Source: Blautia sp. (GTDB taxonomy: Bacteria; Bacillota; Clostridia; Lachnospirales; Lachnospiraceae). From it: a stretch of DNA of 64,000 nt. The stretch lies in NCBI GenBank assembly GCA_023667395.1, contig JAMPAC010000010.1:1-64000 (forward strand), given 5' to 3'. The translations under genes and the position numbers were made by a program. Positions 49,715 to 59,433 of this stretch are shown one piece after another. Numbering within the stretch: the first letter of the stretch is position 1; every line of letters starts with the position of its first letter. A model generated the notes under the pieces. That model was not told where the DNA came from. It ran no database searches and saw only the letters and a list, made by a program, of their open reading frames with translations.

Positions 49715-50902
49715 ATGGATTATATTGCATTTTGCCGCTCCTTTTTTGCCATAACCCGGATCCCGGTCTCTTTATTGGAGAGGGAACAACCCGTCTATTC
49801 CGCCCTTGGCGAAGTCCTGTCCATCGAGCCGCTGATGACTTTTGAAGTGTTTCCTCTCCAGCATAACCCCACTTTCTGTTCCTTATCCACGGATATGGAA
49901 TATGGACGTGTCCATGTAGAGGACACGGACTATGATGTGATAATAGGGCCTGTGTTCGGCTGCGCCATGACGGATGAACTGGTGCGGAAAGGGATGAAAG
50001 AACTCATGATACCGTTGTCAGCCAAGGAATCTTTTGAAGAACTTCTTTACCAGATCCCGATGTTGAGCCATGCCCAGCTTGGCAAACATCTGCTGTTTCT
50101 TTTTACTGCGCTGAACGGGCATGAAGCGGACATGGGAGATCTTTACCCTGTTTACCCGTCCGAAGATGCCGACCGTAAAAACTCCGCAGCCATAAAACGC
50201 ATGGAAAATCTGGAGCAGGGCGATTTTCATAATACCTATTTTTTTGAACAGGCAATGATGGAAAAAATAAAGAGCGGCAATCCGACGGCATTAAAAACAT
50301 TCTTTGAAAACAATATGCGTACCACACTGAACGAAGGCATCCTTGCGGCCTCGCCGCTGCGCCATGCGAAAAACCTGTTTATCTCCGCCGCCGTAAAGAC
50401 CGGATTTAACGGCGCCATTCCCGGCGGCCTGGACATCGAAAAGACCTATCAGTTAGTGGATTACTATATCCAGGAATGTGAAAAACTGACAACCGTGGAA
50501 GCCGTCGGAAATCTCATGTATGCCATGCAGTTTGACTTCTGCCAGCGTGTCGGCGAGGCAAAGACCCCCCAGGGAATCTCCGCAGACATTTATCACTGCA
50601 TTAATTTTATCCAGACACACATCAACGAACGTATTACACTGGATGATGTGGCGGCGCATATTCACCGCAGTTCCTCCTATGTGACAAAGAAATTCCAACA
50701 GGAACTTGGCATTCATGCAAGCGCCTACATTACCCGCTGCAAACTGGAGGAAGCAAAAAGCATGCTGTCATTCACCGACAAATCCCTCTCCGAGATCAGC
50801 GCTTACCTTTGCTTCTCCAGCCAGTCCTACTTTCAAAACCTTTTCAAGAAACAATATGGCGTTACTCCCATGCAGTACCGGGAGAACAGTACTTCACGAT
50901 AG
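49715..50902 (+). CDS. AraC family transcriptional regulator
   Basis: The 395-residue protein has a variable sensor part (about 1-285) and a C-terminal AraC DNA-binding domain: ERITLDDVAAHIHRSSSYVT and FQQELGIHASAYITRCKLEE for the first motif, LSEISAYLCFSSQSYFQNLF for the second. GGAGG precedes the ATG by five bases. It is divergent from the GH-A/GPH pair and its 3' end overlaps the GH94 gene end by nine bases, so it may control one or both flanking carbohydrate gene sets. Confidence 0.88.
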   Translation: MDYIAFCRSFFAITRIPVSLLEREQPVYSALGEVLSIEPLMTFEVFPLQHNPTFCSLSTDMEYGRVHVEDTDYDVIIGPVFGCAMTDELVRKGMKELMIPLSAKESFEELLYQIPMLSHAQLGKHLLFLFTALNGHEADMGDLYPVYPSEDADRKNSAAIKRMENLEQGDFHNTYFFEQAMMEKIKSGNPTALKTFFENNMRTTLNEGILAASPLRHAKNLFISAAVKTGFNGAIPGGLDIEKTYQLVDYYIQECEKLTTVEAVGNLMYAMQFDFCQRVGEAKTPQGISADIYHCINFIQTHINERITLDDVAAHIHRSSSYVTKKFQQELGIHASAYITRCKLEEAKSMLSFTDKSLSEISAYLCFSSQSYFQNLFKKQYGVTPMQYRENSTSR

Positions 50903-53197
50903 GATCACGCACACCTCATGCATCTTCCCGTCACGGTAATCGGGGATCAGGTTTCCGTCGATCTTCCTGTGATCCACGGTGATGGAAGACACGCCGCGGC
51001 TTTTGTGATCCGGGTTGCAGATAACGATGTGATAGGATGCCCCGCGAAACTGTCTGGTAATTTCTGCAGAGCCCCAGTCCTCCGGCATACAAGGTTCCAC
51101 CTTAAGTCCCGCATAATCCCTCTTCACCCCAAGGATCCCTTCCACCATACAGCGCAGGGACCAGGCCGATGTCCCCGTCGTCCATGACTGGTAAGATTTC
51201 CCGTAATACTTGGGATGCGTTGCATAACAGTTGGTAAAAACATAGGGTTCCGCACCGGATCTCTCCGAAGGATTCCGGTCGCTGTCCGGCATGATCTTCT
51301 TTAAGGTACGGATGGCTTCCTTTGCCCGCCCAAGCTTACAGTCCGCAAGCAGCTTAAAGGCGGAGGCATGACAGTACACGCCGCCATTCTCAAACAATCC
51401 GGGCAGCATACCGGACATTCTCCCGGTCTCCGGAAGATAATGGTCATAAGGCGGCAGGTTTAACGGGAACCCGAAATCCTGTTCCATGCTGTCGATGGCT
51501 GCCTCCACCTGCTTCAGCCGCTCCTTTGGGACCACATCGCCAAGGATTCCCCAGGTCTGCGCATTCAGATAGATCCGGCTTCCTTCGCTGTCCTTGCCTC
51601 CGATCTTGCCGTCCCTGGTCAGGGCACGGACATACCATTCCCCGTCCCATGCATGTTCATTGATGGCTGTTTTCAGAATTTCATACTGTTCTTTCATATA
51701 TGCGGCATACTCCGCGTCCCCCGCCGCTTCCATCAACCGTGATAACTCCAGGAACCCCAGGCAGGCCTGATGGGAAAGCATGACGGATTCCGCTTCCGGA
51801 TCCGTGGTAACATTCAGGGCGTCATTCCAGTCCGCAAAGTAAATCCTGATCAGGCCGTTACGTCCCTTATCCGCAATCAGGCAGTCCGCCGCCGTCTTTA
51901 TGTGCTCCAGTACGGTACCTTCTCCCCCATCCTGCCATTCCAGCTTCTGCCCAAGTATGGAAAAGTCCCCCGTCTCCCTGATCAGGGCGCAGACTGCCCA
52001 TATGATCCAGAAAGGCTGGTCAGAATAGCGTGTATCATCGTAAGGATACCAGGTCAGCACCGTATGGCCGTCCTTAAATTGGTGGCGCAGGCATTCCAGG
52101 ATCTCCTCTTTGGCCTTTTGGAGCCTGAAATTTAACAGGGCGACCGCAATCTGAAGATTATCCCGCACACCCTTTTTCCCCACAATACAGAAATCCACCT
52201 GCTTCTTGATCCAGGAATTTAACTGCACGCCCAGCTTTTCATCCGGTATGCGCAGCGAAAGCGCATTGTATTTTCCCAGGACGGCCTCTTTCGTCCGCTG
52301 ATATTCTTTCTGAAAAGCGTTTTCACTTCCATACTCTTTTACGACTTCCGCAGCCTCCTCCCTGGATTCACAGACCCCGAAGATCATGCGGATTTCTTTT
52401 TCCTCGCCTGGTTCCAGCGTCAATTTATGCTGCAGCACGCCGCCGGGAATAAAAAGCGCCGCCTCAGACCCTGTGCAGTCCTTTCCCTCCGCCACAATTT
52501 CCGGGCGGACGAACAGCGCCACAGGGGAAGTGTCGAGGCGTGTCTGGGTCTGTGTGGGTCCGCAGAAAACAGTCAGGTCCCCATCATAGGCCGTCACCCT
52601 TTCCGAGGACGCCAGGAAACCGTTATACCTTTTGTGCGGGGCAAACGGATGGCTGGACTGGCAGAACACACCGTTCATCCGTTCGTCAAATCCTGTTTCC
52701 AGACAGCGGTACATCTCATAATAACGGGGATAGGAAAAGCCCTCCAGTTCAAAAGATACGGCTGCAAAGAGACTGATCGTCCGTTGTCTGGCATCCTCAT
52801 TGCGCACTGTCAGCTTCCACATCTCATGAAAGGCGTCCTGGGGCACGAAAATCTGCCAGTCCGCACTGATCTTATCCTTACCGGTGGAAATCGCCGAATC
52901 CCAGATACTGTGCCTGCACTGGTAACTGTCCACCGGCTGGTCGGAGGGGCCTTTCCCGATATTCCAGAACGCCCCGCTCTCCTCGTCACGGAGGTAGACA
53001 AACCGCCCGTCTCCCTGGTTGATGCGGCACATATTCGCCTTTTCATCAATATAATAGCTGCGCCCCTGCCCCGTCTGGGCAACCTGGGCACAATATCCGT
53101 TTTCATTCCACAGATAATTGTACCAATAGCGCGGCGTCCTGGGATCCGTGATCACACAGGTATTTCCATCCTCTGAAAAATGATACAGTTTACTCAT
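50894..53197 (-). CDS. GH94 family glycoside phosphorylase
   Basis: The 767-residue protein follows the cellobiose phosphorylase pattern: WYNYLWNENGYCAQVAQTGQ, SYYIDEKANMCRINQGDGRF, the barrel segment FADWNDALNVTT with the catalytic Asp, then VFTNCYATHPKYYGKSYQSW and TTGTSAWSLRCMVEGILGVK. Such enzymes split a disaccharide or short oligosaccharide with phosphate to alpha-sugar-1-phosphate. The start overlaps the GH3 stop by four bases (ATGA). Which linkage it cuts cannot be told. It saves ATP, consistent with the cytoplasmic glycosidases around it. Confidence 0.88.
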   Translation of the reverse strand: MSKLYHFSEDGNTCVITDPRTPRYWYNYLWNENGYCAQVAQTGQGRSYYIDEKANMCRINQGDGRFVYLRDEESGAFWNIGKGPSDQPVDSYQCRHSIWDSAISTGKDKISADWQIFVPQDAFHEMWKLTVRNEDARQRTISLFAAVSFELEGFSYPRYYEMYRCLETGFDERMNGVFCQSSHPFAPHKRYNGFLASSERVTAYDGDLTVFCGPTQTQTRLDTSPVALFVRPEIVAEGKDCTGSEAALFIPGGVLQHKLTLEPGEEKEIRMIFGVCESREEAAEVVKEYGSENAFQKEYQRTKEAVLGKYNALSLRIPDEKLGVQLNSWIKKQVDFCIVGKKGVRDNLQIAVALLNFRLQKAKEEILECLRHQFKDGHTVLTWYPYDDTRYSDQPFWIIWAVCALIRETGDFSILGQKLEWQDGGEGTVLEHIKTAADCLIADKGRNGLIRIYFADWNDALNVTTDPEAESVMLSHQACLGFLELSRLMEAAGDAEYAAYMKEQYEILKTAINEHAWDGEWYVRALTRDGKIGGKDSEGSRIYLNAQTWGILGDVVPKERLKQVEAAIDSMEQDFGFPLNLPPYDHYLPETGRMSGMLPGLFENGGVYCHASAFKLLADCKLGRAKEAIRTLKKIMPDSDRNPSERSGAEPYVFTNCYATHPKYYGKSYQSWTTGTSAWSLRCMVEGILGVKRDYAGLKVEPCMPEDWGSAEITRQFRGASYHIVICNPDHKSRGVSSITVDHRKIDGNLIPDYRDGKMHEVCVILS

Positions 53198-55695
53198 GAA
53201 AACATACCTCCTTGTGTCCTTGATGACATTTTCAGCAAGTTCCTCACTGCCCTCTCCATATCGTCCCTTGTCACTCTTCCCTCCTCAAGCCCTTTCCTGA
53301 TCTGCGCAATCACAGGCGGTCCCCCCGGCATCACAACATCGTTGCCCGCCGCCACGGCATCCGCGCCGTCCACCGCCACATCCATATCGCCCCAGTCGGT
53401 AACGACCACGCCTTCAAATCCCCACTCGCCCCGCAATATCTCTGTGCAGAGGTCACGATTCCCCCCTGCAAAGACGCCGTTTATTTTGTTAAAGGAAGTC
53501 ATGATGCAGGCAATATCCGCATTTTTAACCAGCATTTCAAAGGGTTTCAGGTAAAGTTCCCTTACCGCCCTTTCCTGTAGGATGGAATCCACGGCATCAT
53601 AATTTTTCTTTGCGCTGCCGCGCCGGTAGGTTTCCTGCTCATTCACCGCGAAATGCTTCGGGCAGACCAGCACCGGATGATTCTCCTGCACCCCTTTCGC
53701 GATCTCACAGGCACAGATCCCTGCCAGATAAGGATCCTCCGAAAAATACTCAAAGTTTCTCCCGCCCAGGGGATTTCTGTGCAGGTTCACCGCCGGGGCA
53801 AGCCAGACATCCACCTGCTGCCGCTCGCATTCTTCTCCCACCACGTTGCCAAACCTGTACCACAGTTCCTTATCAAACGCACAGGCGATCAGCATTTCCG
53901 TGGGCCAGGCCGTCTCACCGATACCAGCGGGACCATCCTTATAAAATACCGACCGGATATCTTCCTTTAAGATTGCCGGTGAAACATAGCCGTTCATTCC
54001 CGCCGGATGGCTGTTGGTTGTCACCGGTTCTCCGTCCCTGTCAAAAATCGTTTCCGGATCGCTTCCATCGCCAAACGCGGAAAAAGGAGTACCGGGGCCA
54101 TAGCCCACGCACATGGCGGCAAGCTGCTCCAGGGACAGCCTGCTTACTTTGTCCTCCTCTGTCCCCTCAATCCCAGCGCAGTCTTCATACCCACCAGCGG
54201 TTTGTTTTGCCTCTCCGCACGGCGCAGGCTGCCCTGCATCTTCCCTGCCCAAAACAAACTCCCATTTGCAGGGGTTATGCCTTTTACCGATTTCTTCCAT
54301 GGCGCTTCCCACTGCACCATCATGCGCCGTCAAAAAGTCGATTTTCCCTACATTGCACGGGCGTAGGCCAAGGCAATTCCTACACTGCTCCACCAGAATA
54401 TCTTCCTCCACCGTCACACGGACTATGGGCGCCGTATTCCCTGAACCATTGCCAAGGCACAATTCATAGATTCCCTTTTCGATCACATAGGCCGCTTTTG
54501 TCTCGTCATAATGCGCAAATTCCCGGAAAGGCACTGCCAGGACAACGGTATCCTCCTCCTGCGGGGCAAGAAGCCCGGTCTTTTCAAACCCTTTCAATTC
54601 CCGGCTGGCATGGGTCATTGCCGTGCCTTTTGTATGAAGATACAATTGCACGGTCTCTTTTCCCGGCATATGCCCGATATTTTTGACGGATGCCTTCACC
54701 CGGATTCCGCCTGTTTCTTTCCCTGCATCAATTGACTTTATCTCAAATTCGGAATAGGACAGGCCATACCCGAAAGGAAATAGCGGTTCTTTTCCAAACG
54801 TATCAAAATAGCGGTATCCGGCAAAAATGTCCTCCCAATATACCGTAACCGGGCTCTTCTCATAACCATTGCTTCCATTATCCGCCGCGCTCAGCCCATA
54901 ACTTTCATAAGCGAGTATTTTCTCCGAATGCTCCTTGTCCCAGGAAAAATGTGCTGCCGAAGGGTAGTCCTCATATTGTTTTGCAATCGTCACGGCAAGC
55001 TTCCCAGAAGGATTTACCTCTCCGGTCAAAATCTTCGCCAGCGCTTCCGCACCCGCTTCACCTGGAATACCGATAAAAAGAATACCTTTGATATTCTCAT
55101 ACTTCTCCGTCCATGCCAGATCGATCAGCCCGTTTATGTTCAAAATGAGCACGACTTTAGGAAACCTGCCGCATACCTGCTCTACAAGCCTCTTTTCCGA
55201 ATCGGTGAGATAATAGTCCTCGTCCAGATGACGGTCGCATTCTTCCCCGCCGGAGTTTCTTCCGATCACCAGCATTGCGGTATCCGTAAATCCGCGTGCC
55301 TGCGTGAGCAGATTTTCAGGTATTTCATATTCTGCGAGCGGTGCATGATACCGGGCAAAAATCTCATACATGATTCCGCTCGGCACCACCTGGCCCAGGT
55401 TAGACCAGTCAAAATCATCTTTTTTCTCCCGCGCCTCTTCCCCGATTTTTTTCCGGTAATACGCCTTCAGCCCCGGCTCCGCATGGATTCCCTTTTTTTC
55501 ACATTCCTCCAGGATATTTTTCCCCTTTGCCCCATGCGCCGCTCCGGAACCGTTACCGGAATAAATGGTGTCTATCTGGCTTCTTCCGAAAAAGGCGATA
55601 CGTTGTCCCTTAACAAAGGGCAGCGTCCGATCCTCATTTTTTAACAATACTATGGATTCTTCCGCAATCTTTTCTGCAATTTCTATCGATTCCAT
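53194..55695 (-). CDS. GH3 beta-glycosidase with permuted domain order
   Basis: The 833-residue protein carries the GH3 C-terminal sandwich first (EESIVLLKNEDRTLPF, IAFFGRSQIDTIYSGNGSGA, IPGEAGAEALAKILTGEVNP), then the FnIII domain (GYGLSYSEFEIKSIDAGKET), and only then the TIM barrel, with KDGPAGIG, GGRNFEYFSEDPYL, CPKHFAVNEQE and nucleophile motif VVVTDWGDMD close to the end. Standard GH3 enzymes have the barrel first. This order is known for some rumen and gut Clostridia enzymes. The start at 55695 is preferred because GGAGG is six bases upstream; the ATG two codons earlier abuts that site. It is translationally coupled to GH94. Confidence 0.88.
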   Translation of the reverse strand: MESIEIAEKIAEESIVLLKNEDRTLPFVKGQRIAFFGRSQIDTIYSGNGSGAAHGAKGKNILEECEKKGIHAEPGLKAYYRKKIGEEAREKKDDFDWSNLGQVVPSGIMYEIFARYHAPLAEYEIPENLLTQARGFTDTAMLVIGRNSGGEECDRHLDEDYYLTDSEKRLVEQVCGRFPKVVLILNINGLIDLAWTEKYENIKGILFIGIPGEAGAEALAKILTGEVNPSGKLAVTIAKQYEDYPSAAHFSWDKEHSEKILAYESYGLSAADNGSNGYEKSPVTVYWEDIFAGYRYFDTFGKEPLFPFGYGLSYSEFEIKSIDAGKETGGIRVKASVKNIGHMPGKETVQLYLHTKGTAMTHASRELKGFEKTGLLAPQEEDTVVLAVPFREFAHYDETKAAYVIEKGIYELCLGNGSGNTAPIVRVTVEEDILVEQCRNCLGLRPCNVGKIDFLTAHDGAVGSAMEEIGKRHNPCKWEFVLGREDAGQPAPCGEAKQTAGGYEDCAGIEGTEEDKVSRLSLEQLAAMCVGYGPGTPFSAFGDGSDPETIFDRDGEPVTTNSHPAGMNGYVSPAILKEDIRSVFYKDGPAGIGETAWPTEMLIACAFDKELWYRFGNVVGEECERQQVDVWLAPAVNLHRNPLGGRNFEYFSEDPYLAGICACEIAKGVQENHPVLVCPKHFAVNEQETYRRGSAKKNYDAVDSILQERAVRELYLKPFEMLVKNADIACIMTSFNKINGVFAGGNRDLCTEILRGEWGFEGVVVTDWGDMDVAVDGADAVAAGNDVVMPGGPPVIAQIRKGLEEGRVTRDDMERAVRNLLKMSSRTQGGMFS

Positions 55696-55762
55696 TTTCA
55701 TCCTCCCTATCAGAACTGTTTCCTGCGATCAGGGCAATCCCCTGCTTTGACCTGTCCTTGCA

Positions 55763-55780
55763 GCCTGAACAGGTTCAGGC
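55763..55780. promoter_or_regulatory. 18-bp palindrome between two GH3 genes
   Basis: GCCTGAAC and GTTCAGGC are separated by two bases, in the 107-base gap upstream of the permuted GH3 gene. Its symmetry and place suggest a regulator binding site for the GH3-GH94 pair; no T-run follows. Confidence 0.4.
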
Positions 55781-55802
55781 CTTGAGCAATCAGCTTTCAG
55801 GC

Positions 55803-58244
55803 TTATTTTCCATCTGCTTCCGCCGACGATTCCACGGATACAGCCGCATAAAATGCCCTGTCCCTGCCTAAGATCCATCCTGTCTCCCTGATCCGGTACT
55901 CTCCCGTCAGGCGGATATCTTCCGAGGAACTTCCGATTTCCACATCGATCGCTCCCTTTTCAATGCACCAGCGCATATCCCTGTCAAGGAATGCCATCTG
56001 GCTGGCAGACACCTGGAAAATGACTTTCTTCCTCTCACCCGGCTCCAGGGATATCCTCTGAAAACCCGCCAGTTCCTTTACCGGCCTCGTCATACCGGCG
56101 AACCTGTCCCTCAGATAGAGTTGGACAACCTCTTCCCCTTTTCGTTCCCCGTTGTTGGCAATCACCGCCTCAATCTGTACTTTTGCCTTCGACCCAATCT
56201 CCGATTCCGAAATTTTCAGGTCAGAATAGGCAAAGTCCGTGTAAGACAGGCCGTGTCCAAAGCAATATCTGGGCGTATGGGGCAGATCCACATAATTCAC
56301 AAACCCGATACTATCCCCCTGATGCCATGCGGAACCGTTGGGGTGATTATAATAAATCGGAATCTGCCCTGCATGATAGGCAACGGATACCGGTAACTTC
56401 CCGCCCGGATTATATGCACCCAGCAAGGCATCCACAACCGCCTCCGCTCCTGCCTCCGCCGGGCTCCATGCCTCCAGTATGGCATCCAGACACTCGTCCG
56501 CCGCATCACTGGAGATCGGTCTTCCGTCAAAATGCACCCCCACCAGCGGTTTCCCTAAGCCTGCCGCTTTTCTGATAAAGGTGTCCTGGCAGGGCGCAAG
56601 ATTGATGTTCGATGCGTCCACGCCCTCCCCCATGGAGGCCATGGAGCAGGTTCCGTGCTTGCCGCCCAGCGTCAGGATAACCAAGTCCGCCTCTTTCACC
56701 GCCTGCAATGCTTCCTCAAAATGCGATTCGTCCGCACCTGCAATGGGATAGCCGTAGGCATAAATGATCTCCGTCCCCGGCATCCGGATTTTCATTTCTT
56801 CCAGAAGGCTTTTGCATTCCGGCTTCTGGCGGCGCAGGATTGCATCAAATTCCTCCGTCTCGTCCGACTGGATATTTGTGCCCGGGATTGTGACGATCTC
56901 TTTTCCCTCCGCATTCACACTGCCGCTGACACCGGCTATGGAATTGGCAACCGCATAGGTGGATTCCATCATGCACATATGGGTATAGCCGCCGAAAAGC
57001 TTTCTTGCACAGTCCGCATGGGGACCGATCAGGGCAATCTTTTTGATTCCACGCCTGATTGGAAGCGCCCCCTCATTCTTCAGGAGCACCAGAGATTCCC
57101 TCGCCGAACGCAGGGAAATCGCCCGGTCCTCCCTGCCCCGCACCGTCTCCCGCAGCTTTTCCCCCTCAAGGGCATAGGGATTTTCAAAAAGACCCATGCG
57201 GAATTTCGCGGTAAGCACACGCAGGACTGCCCTGTCAAGAATCCCAATATCCGCCTTGCCGCTTTCAAACATCTCTTTCAGTTCATCCCCATACCCTGTG
57301 GTACTGGGCATCTCCACATCCATACCGGCTTCCATGCACAGAAGCCCCGCTTCCCCTGCCGTTTCCCCGATATGCTGGACCTGATGCACGCCGCCTATCC
57401 CGCCGTAGTCGCTGATGCATAAGCCGTCGAACCCCATATCCTCCCGCAAAAGTTCCGTCAATAACCCGTGGGACGCGGAAAGCGGTTCCCCACCCACGGA
57501 ACAATAGCAAGGCATAACTCCCTTCAGGCCGGACTCTGCGATCGCCGCCTGGAAAGGCTTCCCATAAATCTCCTGCAAAAGGCGGGGCGGCGTATCGGAA
57601 TGTGTTCCATGGATTCCGCCCTGGGAATTGTGAAACGCCAGAAAATGCTTGGCCACGCTCTCCGTATTCCTTCCCGCTGTCTCCGCTTTCTGGATGCCCC
57701 TCGTATAAGCGGCGCCCAACGCCGAAGCCAGCGCCGGGTCTTCCCCGTAAGTCTCGCCCTGCCGCCCCATGCGGGAATCCCTGGAAATGTCAAGCACCGG
57801 GGCCAGCACATGGGTAATGCCGCAGGCGGCTTCCTGCCTGCTCACGACCTCCGCGATCTGTTCTTCCAATTCCGGGTCAAAGCCGGAACCCCGCCCGATT
57901 CCCGCCGGGAAGCTGGTGGTATCCTGTATGAACGCCCCGCACAGTCCTTCCATATGGAAGATCGCCGGAATCCGGTGGGGGCTGTTATCCATCACGATCT
58001 TCTGGACTCTCCTCTGCCACTGCGCCGCTTCTTCCAGCGTTTCCATCCTGCGCATCTCCAGTGTGCTGACCTCGCCAATCCCGTGAGGGGTCTGGCTGGA
58101 AATATAATCAAAATCCATGTAGAATGCGTCAAAAGGGAATACGGTGTTGACCTGCGCCATTTTCTCCTCAAGGCTGAGTTTGGCAAGAAGCAGCCTTGCA
58201 CGCTCTCCAGGCTCTAATCCCGTATCCATATAATCTCTGCCCAT
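55803..58244 (-). CDS. GH3 beta-glycosidase (BglX-like)
   Basis: The 813-residue protein has the standard order: TIM barrel (APVLDISRDSRMGRQGETYG, SVAKHFLAFHNSQGG, nucleophile Asp in LCISDYGGIGG), sandwich domain (SLRSARESLVLLKNEGALPI, LGGKHGTCSMASMGEGVD) and FnIII (GHGLSYTDFAYSDLKISESE). The motif set is that of beta-glucosidases and beta-xylosidases of the BglX group. No signal peptide. GGAGG precedes the ATG by ten bases. Confidence 0.9.
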   Translation of the reverse strand: MGRDYMDTGLEPGERARLLLAKLSLEEKMAQVNTVFPFDAFYMDFDYISSQTPHGIGEVSTLEMRRMETLEEAAQWQRRVQKIVMDNSPHRIPAIFHMEGLCGAFIQDTTSFPAGIGRGSGFDPELEEQIAEVVSRQEAACGITHVLAPVLDISRDSRMGRQGETYGEDPALASALGAAYTRGIQKAETAGRNTESVAKHFLAFHNSQGGIHGTHSDTPPRLLQEIYGKPFQAAIAESGLKGVMPCYCSVGGEPLSASHGLLTELLREDMGFDGLCISDYGGIGGVHQVQHIGETAGEAGLLCMEAGMDVEMPSTTGYGDELKEMFESGKADIGILDRAVLRVLTAKFRMGLFENPYALEGEKLRETVRGREDRAISLRSARESLVLLKNEGALPIRRGIKKIALIGPHADCARKLFGGYTHMCMMESTYAVANSIAGVSGSVNAEGKEIVTIPGTNIQSDETEEFDAILRRQKPECKSLLEEMKIRMPGTEIIYAYGYPIAGADESHFEEALQAVKEADLVILTLGGKHGTCSMASMGEGVDASNINLAPCQDTFIRKAAGLGKPLVGVHFDGRPISSDAADECLDAILEAWSPAEAGAEAVVDALLGAYNPGGKLPVSVAYHAGQIPIYYNHPNGSAWHQGDSIGFVNYVDLPHTPRYCFGHGLSYTDFAYSDLKISESEIGSKAKVQIEAVIANNGERKGEEVVQLYLRDRFAGMTRPVKELAGFQRISLEPGERKKVIFQVSASQMAFLDRDMRWCIEKGAIDVEIGSSSEDIRLTGEYRIRETGWILGRDRAFYAAVSVESSAEADGK

Positions 58245-58385
58245 AAATCCAAATCCTCCGGTTTTCCTGTTTTACAATACGGATATATGCATTGTTTTCA
58301 AACAGCTTATCATGCCTTGGCGCATCTTTATTGTAAATTTCTGGTTTCTATTACAAATTACGGATTCTTTTTTCTCAAAAAAAGA

Positions 58386-58421
58386 GAGCGGCAACCAAAC
58401 TTTCAGCCTGGTATACCGCTC
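58386..58421 (-). terminator. Intrinsic terminator after the nucleoside-hydrolase-like gene
   Basis: On the minus strand GAGCGG pairs with CCGCTC, extended by ACCA/TGGT with small bulges, and a TCTTTTTTT run follows. It separates the upstream GH3/nucleoside-hydrolase pair from the next GH3 gene. Confidence 0.8.
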
Positions 58422-58495
58422 CCTCATTATTTCATCCAAAAAGCCTTACACATTACTTTCATAGGGAATTTTCCAAAAATAATTTTTGACAATCC

Positions 58496-59386
58496 CTAAT
58501 TGTCCTGACGAAACAACTTCAATTTTGCATATAAATCCTCCAATATAAACCTCGCGTCTATATTTTTATAAACCCTGATCGGGCGGTGCTTCCCGGTATG
58601 ATGGTATTTCATATCCCGGTCAACCTCCGGGGCAGGACGCTGCTCCCATTCGCCGCAGTCTTCATATAAGATCACGCCGACTGCCGGGGAATCCCCCAGA
58701 ACCCTGTACTCTACAGGTCCCGATGTCCATTGGTTATTAAAATGAACAACATTCTCCGCCAGATACTGTCCGATTTTTCCATACGGACGCACCCTGTTCC
58801 ACAGTTCCGCATAGCTTACCGGCATTTTCCTGTACACATTGCGCGGAATCTGCCATAACTCCAAGGACGATTTAAAAATAACATTGGCTGCGTTTACATC
58901 ATTCTTTAGATTATATTCCCACCCGCCTGCGGGCCAGGCGCCGCCGCCTATCCATATCACTATGATATTCCTCTTTGCGATCTCCGGTTCCAGCAGTAAA
59001 GCGGAGGCCATATCTGTGATCGCCCCAATAAAGGCCAGATATAACGGCCTGTCATCTTCCTTCATTGCTTCCTCTATGATCAGTTCCGCTCCAGCGGATT
59101 TCACGGGCGTATGTTCGTCCGGCATCGCTGCAGGCGCACCCTTTTCCACCCTGACCCTGTCTTTCATTTCCATCAGATCGAGCAACCGCACTATTTCATC
59201 ATAGCTTTCCTGCATTGTCTGACGGGAACTTTCCCCGCCGAAATGCGCCGCGATCAATCCCCGCAGATCAAATCCCTCGGATAACAATGCCTGCACGATC
59301 GCAAACTGGTCGTCCGCCTCATTTTTGGCATCGCTGTCTATGATTACTCTCTTCTTTTTGGCATCCGGTATATTGAACAAACGCAT
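58496..59386 (-). CDS. Nucleoside hydrolase-like protein (IunH/DUF1593 type)
   Basis: The 296-residue protein has an IunH-like start, RVIIDSDAKNEADDQFAIVQ, with the acidic cluster that binds Ca2+ in nucleoside hydrolases, and a later IGAITDMASALLLEPEIAKR followed by VIWIGGGAWPAGGWEYNLKN and DVNAANVIF. The family splits N-glycosidic bonds, but the DUF1593-like branch is often found with plant-glycan genes and may use other glycosides. It lies 47 bases after the BglX-like GH3 gene, with GGAGG before the ATG. Confidence 0.78.
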   Translation of the reverse strand: MRLFNIPDAKKKRVIIDSDAKNEADDQFAIVQALLSEGFDLRGLIAAHFGGESSRQTMQESYDEIVRLLDLMEMKDRVRVEKGAPAAMPDEHTPVKSAGAELIIEEAMKEDDRPLYLAFIGAITDMASALLLEPEIAKRNIIVIWIGGGAWPAGGWEYNLKNDVNAANVIFKSSLELWQIPRNVYRKMPVSYAELWNRVRPYGKIGQYLAENVVHFNNQWTSGPVEYRVLGDSPAVGVILYEDCGEWEQRPAPEVDRDMKYHHTGKHRPIRVYKNIDARFILEDLYAKLKLFRQDN

Positions 59387-59433
59387 GAAATCCTCCTCAC
59401 ATGTTCATATCCATCATTTCGCGTGCGATCAGC

